DNA of 42,327 bases. It comes from Acidimicrobiia bacterium. Lineage in GTDB: Bacteria; Actinomycetota; Acidimicrobiia; Acidimicrobiales; Aldehydirespiratoraceae. The stretch lies in the NCBI GenBank assembly GCA_022819505.1, contig JAJEHD010000006.1:1-42327 (forward strand). The letters are read 5' to 3'. Shown piece after piece: positions 36,131 to 42,327 of this stretch. The notes under the pieces were generated by a model. It did not search any database. It saw nothing but the letters and a program-made list of their open reading frames with translations, and was not told where the DNA came from. The number at the start of each line of letters is the position of its first letter. The stretch's first letter is position 1. The position numbers and the translations under genes are program-made.

Positions 36131-38074
36131 TCAGCCCTCTTGCGGGCTCTGCTCCGCTCCCTCTTCAGGCCTGGTTATCACTCTCACGCACGTCCCAAAG
36201 TCCACAACGGTGTCGGCGAGCGGGTTGGACGCCAGGATCTCAGAATCCAGTGGGCCGTCCACCTCACCCAGGCAGAGGCCGGCTTGCTCAAGAACGTTCG
36301 AAGCCTCTCCCACTCCCAGGGTGGCAAGGAACGGCACCCGCACCTTCTCAGGCCCGTCGGAGACCACCACCGTGACTACCGAATCAGCCGCCACCTCGGT
36401 TCCCGGCAACGGCTCCACCCTCACCACCCGGCCTGCCGCTACCACATTGTCAGGAACCTGCCACTCGAGCACGCCCAAGCCGAGAGCCTCCAGCCGCTCA
36501 CGAGCCACGGCAAGCGATGAGCCGGTGGCGATGTCGGGCACCACGCGGGGCTCAGGCCCGAGCGAGACCACCAAATCCACGCTGCTGCCCGGCTCGACCT
36601 CGGAGAACAGCTCGTCCACTTCGATCACCACTCCCTCAATCGCGTTCTCGTCGTAGCGCTGGGTGACATCCCCCACCGACAAGCCCACCGCGGCCAGCGA
36701 CACTTCAGCGTCTTCCACCGCAAGACCGGCGAGGTTGCTGGGAATCACAACCAGCTCAGGGCCCAAAGACACCCACACAGTGACGGTCTCTCCCCGTTCG
36801 AGACCAGTTCCCGCCAGCGGCGCCTGGCCGAGTATCTGGCCAGCAACGGTGCCGTCTTGGCGCCGTTCGAGGCGTTCGAGTACCCAACCGGATTCCCCCA
36901 GGATGCGAGCCAGGTGGGCCTCGTCAACCTCGGCCAAATCGGGTACCGGCTGGGGATCGGTGCCGAACTGGCTGTCCCAAAGGGCGTAGGCCCCGAATCC
37001 CACAGCCCCCAGCACCACGAGCGCCACCACCGCCGCCAGCAGCTTTCGGAGTGCCGAACGACCCTCTTGGGGCGTCGAACGGCCCTCTCGAAATGCCATA
37101 CGGCCTTTCGCCTTCGGGGCAGTCTCCTCTGAGTGCTTGTCGGGTGCCACCGCGGCCGCGGATTCACCGGTGTCGGGGATCTCCGGCCCTGGCTTGATCA
37201 GAGGAAGCGGCGCCGGGCGGGGCAGGGTCTCGGCCGCGGCCAGCAGCCCATGGCCCAGCTCGCGAGCAGTGGGGCGGTCGGCCCGCTCCGGTCGTCCCGC
37301 CTGCTCCAACACCCGACCCAGGCGGGAGAATTGGCCGGCCAGGTCGAGCTGTCGGCTCATCTTGGCCATCTGGGTGTACTCGGGGTCGTCAGACTCGAAG
37401 GGCACCCGGCCCGACAGCGCCTCGGTGAGCACCAAAACCAGGGAATAGACGTCGCTCTTTTCGTCGGGGGTCAGGCCCTGGGCCTGCTCGGGGGAGGCAT
37501 AGCGAACCGCGTCGATGGCTGAGAAGACCGACCTCGCCATCAGTGCTCCCCCGGTCTCCGACGAAGTCAAGGCCCATGATGTGCCCAGATCAGCCAACCG
37601 GGCTCGGCCGCGGCGCGAGAACAAGATGTTGGAGGGCCGGATGTCGCCGTGGATGTTCCCCAGGTCGTGGATGTGCTCCAATCCTCGAGCCGCGTCCAGG
37701 CCGACCATGAGAACCTGCGATGGAGACAGCAGGTGCCCGGCATCCATCATCCCCAGCAGACTCCCGCCCTCCATGTAGTCGCTCACCACGTAGAGACCGA
37801 GGTCTGAGTCTCCCCAATTGTGAGCGGCCACCACATGGGGATGGCTTACTGCGGCGGCTTCCTCGGCGGCCTCCAGGAAACGGCCGACAAAGGCCCCTTC
37901 CCCAATCCATCCGTCGGGCAGGACATCCTCGGAGAGCAATTTGACCGCCACTCGACGCGACTGGGACAGGTCGTAGGCGAGATACACCTTGGTGAACCGA
38001 CCGGTACCAATGTGGGTTACGAGCCGATAACGCCCGCCCAGAACTCGGCCGATCTCGCCGCGGTCATTGGCCAC
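36131..38074 (-). CDS. Transmembrane Ser/Thr protein kinase with PASTA repeats
   Basis: 647 residues. Cytoplasmic kinase domain (about 15-280) with glycine loop GTGRFTKVY, ATP lysine K45, catalytic loop HGDIRPSN (D144, N149), DLG at 162-164 and SPE in place of APE. A linker follows, then one membrane helix (about 345-366) and four extracellular PASTA repeats (about 375-440, 441-507, 508-575, 576-636), which in PknB-type kinases sense peptidoglycan fragments and couple to growth and division. The HRD arginine is replaced by Gly and DFG by DLG, so it may be regulated differently from PknB. GTG start. It is not in the usual ftsW-pbp-pknB cluster, so it is an additional PASTA kinase. Confidence 0.9.
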   Translation of the reverse strand: MANDRGEIGRVLGGRYRLVTHIGTGRFTKVYLAYDLSQSRRVAVKLLSEDVLPDGWIGEGAFVGRFLEAAEEAAAVSHPHVVAAHNWGDSDLGLYVVSDYMEGGSLLGMMDAGHLLSPSQVLMVGLDAARGLEHIHDLGNIHGDIRPSNILFSRRGRARLADLGTSWALTSSETGGALMARSVFSAIDAVRYASPEQAQGLTPDEKSDVYSLVLVLTEALSGRVPFESDDPEYTQMAKMSRQLDLAGQFSRLGRVLEQAGRPERADRPTARELGHGLLAAAETLPRPAPLPLIKPGPEIPDTGESAAAVAPDKHSEETAPKAKGRMAFREGRSTPQEGRSALRKLLAAVVALVVLGAVGFGAYALWDSQFGTDPQPVPDLAEVDEAHLARILGESGWVLERLERRQDGTVAGQILGQAPLAGTGLERGETVTVWVSLGPELVVIPSNLAGLAVEDAEVSLAAVGLSVGDVTQRYDENAIEGVVIEVDELFSEVEPGSSVDLVVSLGPEPRVVPDIATGSSLAVARERLEALGLGVLEWQVPDNVVAAGRVVRVEPLPGTEVAADSVVTVVVSDGPEKVRVPFLATLGVGEASNVLEQAGLCLGEVDGPLDSEILASNPLADTVVDFGTCVRVITRPEEGAEQSPQEG

Positions 38075-38155
38075 GCATTGAGGGTACTTGCCAGGTCACG
38101 CCTTTCCGCGCCACTCAGGGTGTCTCCGGCCTCGGCCAGCGGGCACACTGGGTAG

Positions 38156-38575
38156 GTGCTGGAGTCGGTTGTTCTGCGCCGGGTGCTGTTGGGCCTCGCC
38201 GCCCTGGCGGGGGCCGTGGCCATCGTGCTGGCCCTGCTGCTGGCCGACACCGACAACAACGACGTGACCGTTACCGGCAACGCCGCGGTAGACGAGCTCA
38301 TACCCCCTCGCAGCGCTGAGGTCCTCGCCCAAGAAACCGTCGGCATCGACCTCGCCCCTGGCTACGACGCCCGGCTGACCATCAACGGAGTGGACATCCC
38401 CCCCGACCAATTACGCCACCTGCCCAACCTCAACCGCTTCACCTTCCGTCCCGATCAGGGCAAGGTGATCGAGCGACTCCAAGCCGAGCAGAACTGCGCC
38501 CTAGTGACCTACTGGCGCCAAGAATTGGGACCCGCAGAGGCCGACACCATCTCCTGGTGCTTTACTGCGTCCTAA
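38156..38575 (+). CDS. Small membrane-anchored protein of unknown function
   Basis: 139 residues. One N-terminal hydrophobic segment (about residues 8-31, RVLLGLAALAGAVAIVLALL) and then an external domain of about 105 residues with two cysteines (NCAL near residue 111 and SWCF at the end) that could form a disulfide. No family recognised. GTG start. It diverges from the PASTA kinase with 81 bp between starts, and its 3' end overlaps that of the MarR gene by four bases in convergent orientation. Confidence 0.7.
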   Translation: MLESVVLRRVLLGLAALAGAVAIVLALLLADTDNNDVTVTGNAAVDELIPPRSAEVLAQETVGIDLAPGYDARLTINGVDIPPDQLRHLPNLNRFTFRPDQGKVIERLQAEQNCALVTYWRQELGPAEADTISWCFTAS

Positions 38576-39099
38576 TCGACTCGGCCTTCTCCCTGCATCT
38601 GCCCATCGAGGGAGCGAAGTGACGCCTCCAGCCGGCGCAAATAGCTGGCGAAATCCTCCGACTCTCCGTCGTGCAACCACTCCAGCCGGGTGCGCTCGCG
38701 ATCTAGGTGCTCGCCCATGAGCTGATCGATCAACTCTCTGCCTTCCGGGCTGAGTTGGGCCATCATGACCCGGCGATCATCAGGATCAGGCACCCGACGG
38801 ACCAGATTCAGCTTCTCAAGTTGGTCCACTCGCCCGGTCATGCCCCCGGAAGTAAGCATGGTCATGGCCGCCAGCTCACTCGGCTTGGCTTGAAACGGCT
38901 CGCCGTTCCGCCGCAATGCCGCCAACACGTCGAACAACCCCAAAGTGAGGCCATGGGGACGGAGGAACTCCGCCATGGACTGTTCGAACAAACGGTCGAT
39001 GCGAGAGATCCGCCCGAAGATCCCGATAGGCGACGCATCCAGATCAGGGCGTTCGCCAGCCCACTGCTTCAAAATCGAGTCAACTCGGTCGTAGGTCAC
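38572..39099 (-). CDS. MarR-family transcriptional regulator
   Basis: 175 residues with a winged helix: LTLGLFDVLAALRRNGEPFQ, KPSELAAMTMLTSGGMTGRVDQLEKLNLV, and the wing VRRVPDPDDRRVMMAQLSPEGREL. MarR proteins bind DNA as dimers and are released by small ligands. The GTG start overlaps the aminotransferase stop (GTGA), so it is the last gene of the five-gene operon and probably controls it or a related pathway. Confidence 0.92.
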   Translation of the reverse strand: MTYDRVDSILKQWAGERPDLDASPIGIFGRISRIDRLFEQSMAEFLRPHGLTLGLFDVLAALRRNGEPFQAKPSELAAMTMLTSGGMTGRVDQLEKLNLVRRVPDPDDRRVMMAQLSPEGRELIDQLMGEHLDRERTRLEWLHDGESEDFASYLRRLEASLRSLDGQMQGEGRVD

Positions 39100-40337
39100 G
39101 ACATCTCCTCCAGCACAGTTCCAATCGTTTCGACCACTCGGTCCACCTCTGCGGCTGTGAACGTGAATGGCGGGTAGATGCCCAGGTGGTCGGCTTGAGC
39201 CCGCACCAGCACCCCGGCCGATTGAATGCGCCGCTGGGCCTCAGCCACCAGGGGCTCCGGGCTGTCGCCCGACAGCTCAACGGCGGCCAGCATCCCCTCG
39301 CCCCTAGCCTCAGCCACCGCGGGCAAGGCGCCCAGCGTGGCGACTCGCTCTTGAAGGTATTTTCCAGTCTGGCAACTGTGGTCGACCAGGCCTTCCCGCT
39401 CGAGAATCTCGATTACCTTCAGCCCAGCGACACAGGCCGCGGGGTGCCCGCTGTACGTGTAGCCGTGCATCAGCTCGATGGCCCCCCCGGGGTCGACGAA
39501 CGTCTCGTGAATATGGCTGCCAGCGATGGCCGCCCCCATCGGGATATAGGCAGACGTGAGGCCCTTGGCCACGGTCATGATGTCGGGAACCACCCCATAG
39601 CGGTGACCGCCGAACCAGTGGCCCAGGCGTCCGAATCCGCACACCACCTCGTCCAGCACCAGCAGCACATCGAAGCGGTTGCACACCTCCCTGACCTGGG
39701 ACAGGTAATCCTCCGGAGGCGGGTAGACACCGCCAGCCGCTTGCACCGGCTCCATGATCACGGCGGCGACAGTGCTGGGGTCGCGGTAGGCCAGCTCTTG
39801 CTCCAAAGCGTCAATGTCATGAGCTGGTACCTGGGTGCATCCTTCCAGCAGCGGACCGAATCCCGACCGGTTCTCGGTGAGGCCGCCCACCGAGATTCCG
39901 CCCAGGTTCATGCCGTGGTACCCGCGGTGCAGCGACACGAAACCGGTCTTGGAGGCCTGACCGACCCGGCGCCAGTAGCCTCGGGCGATCTTGAGGGCGG
40001 TCTCCACCGCCTCAGAGCCGGAATTTGTGAAAAAGACGTGGTTCAGATCGCCGGGGGTTCGGGCGGACACCGCTTCTGCCAGCTCCTCAGCCCGAGGATG
40101 GCTGTAACCGAACAGGCAGTGATATTCGAGGGTGCGGAGCTGGTCGGCCACCGCGTCGGCGATCTCGGTTCGGCCATGGCCCAGGATCACGCAGGCCACC
40201 CCGCCGGCCGTAGCGTCGAGCAGTTGGGAGCCGTCTTCGGTCTCCACATAGTTCCCGTCTCCGGCCACCACCACCGCCGGTTTGCCGCCACCAGCTGAGG
40301 TGAACGGCATCCACAATGGTCCGGTCGCGCTGCTCAC
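39096..40337 (-). CDS. Class III (omega-type) aminotransferase, PLP-dependent
   Basis: 413 residues of the class III aminotransferase family (relatives use beta-alanine, GABA, ornithine, glutamate-1-semialdehyde or amines). PLP site residues: D229 in LLVLDEVVCGFGR and the Schiff-base lysine K258 in MTVAKGLTSAYIPMGA; TNSGSEAVETALK binds the phosphate. The donor cannot be fixed from sequence. GTG start overlaps the upstream oxidoreductase stop (GTGA). Together with the molybdenum hydroxylase and oxidoreductase it suggests catabolism of a nitrogen-containing compound. Confidence 0.9.
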   Translation of the reverse strand: MSSATGPLWMPFTSAGGGKPAVVVAGDGNYVETEDGSQLLDATAGGVACVILGHGRTEIADAVADQLRTLEYHCLFGYSHPRAEELAEAVSARTPGDLNHVFFTNSGSEAVETALKIARGYWRRVGQASKTGFVSLHRGYHGMNLGGISVGGLTENRSGFGPLLEGCTQVPAHDIDALEQELAYRDPSTVAAVIMEPVQAAGGVYPPPEDYLSQVREVCNRFDVLLVLDEVVCGFGRLGHWFGGHRYGVVPDIMTVAKGLTSAYIPMGAAIAGSHIHETFVDPGGAIELMHGYTYSGHPAACVAGLKVIEILEREGLVDHSCQTGKYLQERVATLGALPAVAEARGEGMLAAVELSGDSPEPLVAEAQRRIQSAGVLVRAQADHLGIYPPFTFTAAEVDRVVETIGTVLEEMS

Positions 40338-41110
40338 GGCCCGCTCCGAGCATCCCGCCAGGCCAAGAGAGACCCCATCTCTTCGATCCGATAGTCAGGG
40401 CCTGACCGCACCAAGATGAGGTGCTCGGCCCCTGCGGCCGCGTAGTCATCATAAGTGGCATCACTGGCGGTCTCGAACAATGCCACCGTCCGCTCCACTT
40501 GGGACGGATCGCGTTCGGCCCGCTCGCACCAGCTGTCCAGCACCCCGTTGAGGTGGGCGATCTCATCAGGCGTGCCCCAACCGTTCCAGGCATCGGCCAA
40601 TCGAGCGCACACGTCCAAGGTCATCCGCTCCCCCAACCCGCCGATCAGAATGGGAAGCGGGCCCACCGGGCCAGGCCGGAGCTGTGCCAGCCGATGGCGG
40701 ATGCGGTGGATGGCCACCTCCATCTCCCGGATTCGATCGGCGTCTCGGGACATGGCGAAGCCGTAAGACTGGTAGTCGCGCTCCAACCATCCCGAACCCA
40801 GGCCGAGCACCAACCGGCCCCCGGATGCGTGGTCCACCGTGCGGGCCATGTCGGCCAGCAGATCGGGATTGCGGAATCCGGTGCAGGTGACCAGCGGGCC
40901 GATCTGGGCCCTCTTGGTGACCGACGCCATGGCGGCCAGCGTGGACCAACACTCAAAGGCGGTGCCCTCGGGATCGCCGTCGATGGGGAAGAAGTGGTCG
41001 AATGTCCAGATGCTGTCGGCACCGGCCTCGTCGGCGTATCGCCAAGCGGCTGCCATCTCGTCCCAGCTCACATGATTGGGGCGGATCTGCACTCCCACTT
41101 TCGGCGCCAT
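40334..41110 (-). CDS. Luciferase-like (F420/FMN-dependent) oxidoreductase
   Basis: 258 residues, TIM-barrel luciferase-like monooxygenase family. In actinobacteria of this type the cofactor is commonly F420. Recognised by VGVQIRPNHVSW, ADSIWTFDHFFP, LVTCTGFRNPDLLADMA, the conserved GGRLVLGLGSGW and the later PILIGGLGERM. Start ATG at 41110, one base after the ABC ATPase stop, with a GGGGCGTGAG ribosome site; the frame upstream to 41185 overlaps that gene and is unlikely. Substrate unknown. Confidence 0.87.
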   Translation of the reverse strand: MAPKVGVQIRPNHVSWDEMAAAWRYADEAGADSIWTFDHFFPIDGDPEGTAFECWSTLAAMASVTKRAQIGPLVTCTGFRNPDLLADMARTVDHASGGRLVLGLGSGWLERDYQSYGFAMSRDADRIREMEVAIHRIRHRLAQLRPGPVGPLPILIGGLGERMTLDVCARLADAWNGWGTPDEIAHLNGVLDSWCERAERDPSQVERTVALFETASDATYDDYAAAGAEHLILVRSGPDYRIEEMGSLLAWRDARSGP

Positions 41111-41111
41111 C

Positions 41112-41927
41112 TCACGCCCCTTCATGGGACGCGGCCAAACCGGTGATGAGTGACACCAACTTCTGGGCGTCGGTGCTGTGGGCATCCAGCAGCTCGATGA
41201 GCTGCCCCCGGCGCATCACCGCTATCCGGTCGGCAAGCCGGAACACCTGGTCGAGGTTGTGGCTCACCACCACGATGGTCAGATTGCGCTCTCGTAGCGT
41301 GGTGATGAGGTCTTCCACCCGTGCGGTCTCGGCGATGCCGAGCGCGGCGGTGGGCTCATCCATGATGATCACCTCGTTGCCCCAGTTCATGGCCCGGGCG
41401 ATGGCCACGCCCTGGCGCTGGCCTCCGGAGAAGTGCTGGACCGGGATGCGGACCGAGGGGATCTTGATGTTGAGCCGACGGATGATCTGCTCGGTGTCGC
41501 GGCGCATGGCCCGGCGCCGCAGGAAGGTGAGCGGCCCCCAGCCCACCTTGAGCTCCCGCCCCATGAACAGGTTCTGGGCGGCATCGAGGTTGTCGGCCAG
41601 GGCTAGGTCTTGGTACACGGTTTCGATGCCGGCCGTGCGGGCGTCCAGCGGCGACCGGAAACGACGGACCTGGCCGTGCAGCACCACCTGTCCCGCGTCG
41701 GGCTGCTCCGCTCCGGAGATCACCTTCAACAGGGTGCTCTTGCCAGCCCCGTTGTCTCCCACAATGGCGGTGAGCGTGCCGGTGGGGAAATCCAGCGAAA
41801 CGTCCCGAAGCGCGACCACCCCGCCGTAGCGTTTGTGGATCCCCGACACGCTCAGCGCGACGTCCGACGACGGGGAGCCCTCAGGGCGGGGGGCGTCGAC
41901 GACTGATCCAGGTTGGCTTGCGGTCAT
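41112..41927 (-). CDS. Sugar-type ABC transporter ATPase (single nucleotide-binding domain)
   Basis: 271 residues. Walker A GDNGAGKST (57-65), Q-loop VYQDLAL, signature FSGGQ (166-170), Walker B VIIMDEP (186-192) and the H-loop in VVVSHNLDQVF. It resembles the FrcA/XylG carbohydrate-uptake group but has only one domain, where many of these have two. The ATG overlaps the upstream hydroxylase stop (ATGA). No permease gene is visible in the window; partners are probably beyond the right edge. Confidence 0.92.
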   Translation of the reverse strand: MTASQPGSVVDAPRPEGSPSSDVALSVSGIHKRYGGVVALRDVSLDFPTGTLTAIVGDNGAGKSTLLKVISGAEQPDAGQVVLHGQVRRFRSPLDARTAGIETVYQDLALADNLDAAQNLFMGRELKVGWGPLTFLRRRAMRRDTEQIIRRLNIKIPSVRIPVQHFSGGQRQGVAIARAMNWGNEVIIMDEPTAALGIAETARVEDLITTLRERNLTIVVVSHNLDQVFRLADRIAVMRRGQLIELLDAHSTDAQKLVSLITGLAASHEGA

Positions 41928-42327
41928 GATCCTGCTCCCTGCAATTGGTCGAACAAGTACTCAGGCGCCACCGGCACCCGGTTTACTTGGACACCCAACT
42001 CGGACAGGGCGTCCTCAATGGCGTTGGCCACCGCGGCTGGCGGCGAAATAGCTCCCGCCTCCCCCACACCCTTGATGCCCAGTGGATTGAGCGGAGATGG
42101 AGTCTCCAAATGGGCGACAGCCAATTCGGGCACCCCGGCGGCATCAGGCACCAGGTAGTCGGCCAGGCTGGGATTCTGGGGTTGGCCGTCAGCGTCGTAC
42201 GCCGCCTGCTCGAACAGCGCCGCTCCGATCCCTTGGGTCACGCCCCCGGCGATCTGGCCGTCGACGATCATGGGAGAAAGCAGCGGTCCGCAGTCATGGG
42301 CCACCACGTAGTCCAAAACCTCCGTCG
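41924..42327 (-). CDS. Molybdenum hydroxylase large subunit, C-terminal part (5' end outside window)
   Basis: The last ~133 residues of a xanthine dehydrogenase/CO dehydrogenase (CoxL)-type large subunit, open to the right edge. Visible motifs are the family's C-terminal VAHDCGPLLSPMIVDGQIAG, GGVTQGIGAALFEQ and the molybdopterin-region glutamate motif GIKGVGEAGAI (the E is the catalytic base in this family). The motif distinguishing true CO dehydrogenase lies upstream and is not in view, so it should be called only an aldehyde/purine/CO-type hydroxylase. The stop overlaps the ABC ATPase start, placing it first among the visible genes of this operon. Confidence 0.9.
   Translation of the reverse strand, partial: TEVLDYVVAHDCGPLLSPMIVDGQIAGGVTQGIGAALFEQAAYDADGQPQNPSLADYLVPDAAGVPELAVAHLETPSPLNPLGIKGVGEAGAISPPAAVANAIEDALSELGVQVNRVPVAPEYLFDQLQGAGS

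Overview
The window is GC-rich DNA with actinobacterial traits: overlapping GTGA/ATGA gene junctions, promoters whose -10 box sits 6-8 nt before a start codon (leaderless messages), a PASTA-type Ser/Thr kinase, an F420-type luciferase-like oxidoreductase, and an ilvB-ilvN-ilvC order behind a peptide attenuator. A member of the Acidimicrobiia or a relative is my best guess. This is inference from gene content; no rRNA marker is present.

Layout. (1) 1-14.9 kb, minus strand: one uninterrupted reading frame of about 4,958 codons that runs off the left edge. It encodes a secreted giant protein built of Calx-beta-like repeats and six copies of a ~200-235-residue module I cannot name. Its 5' end carries two long poly-G tracts on the coding strand. 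G15 forms most of an exactly 17-bp spacer between near-consensus -35 and -10 boxes. G12 lies between a leaderless ATG and the signal peptide, so a one-base loss would put that ATG in frame with the giant frame. This looks like a two-level phase-variation switch and is the main discovery candidate. (2) 15.2-17.0 kb: a hipB-hipA toxin-antitoxin operon with two perfect palindromes at its promoter. (3) 17.0-17.7 kb: a decayed fragment of a paralogue of the giant protein's N-terminal domain, then a 23-bp tandem repeat. (4) 17.8-21.8 kb: a double-domain family III CoA-transferase, and convergent to it an orphan lipoprotein solute-binding protein. (5) 21.8-29.0 kb: branched-chain amino acid synthesis, ilvB-ilvN-ilvC followed by metY on the minus strand, plus ilvD. 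The ilvB leader encodes the peptide MKRHPHTGAILVVRL and then an intrinsic terminator. A nucleotidyltransferase gene diverges from it. (6) 29.0-31.1 kb: a MATE exporter and a PIN-domain gene that may be interrupted by a stop codon. (7) 31.1-36.1 kb: an alkylsulfatase-like metallo-beta-lactamase protein, gatC-gatA-gatB (tRNA amidotransferase) and a small SCP2-like protein. (8) 36.1-38.6 kb: a PASTA kinase and a small membrane protein. (9) 38.6-42.3 kb: a tightly overlapping minus-strand operon of a molybdenum hydroxylase large subunit (partial), a sugar-type ABC ATPase, a luciferase-like oxidoreductase, a class III aminotransferase and a MarR regulator.

Two systems that generate cell-to-cell differences (a possible phase-variable surface protein and HipBA) are adjacent. 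The metabolic half is ordinary housekeeping apart from the attenuator. I saw no tRNA, rRNA, CRISPR array or intact insertion sequence.
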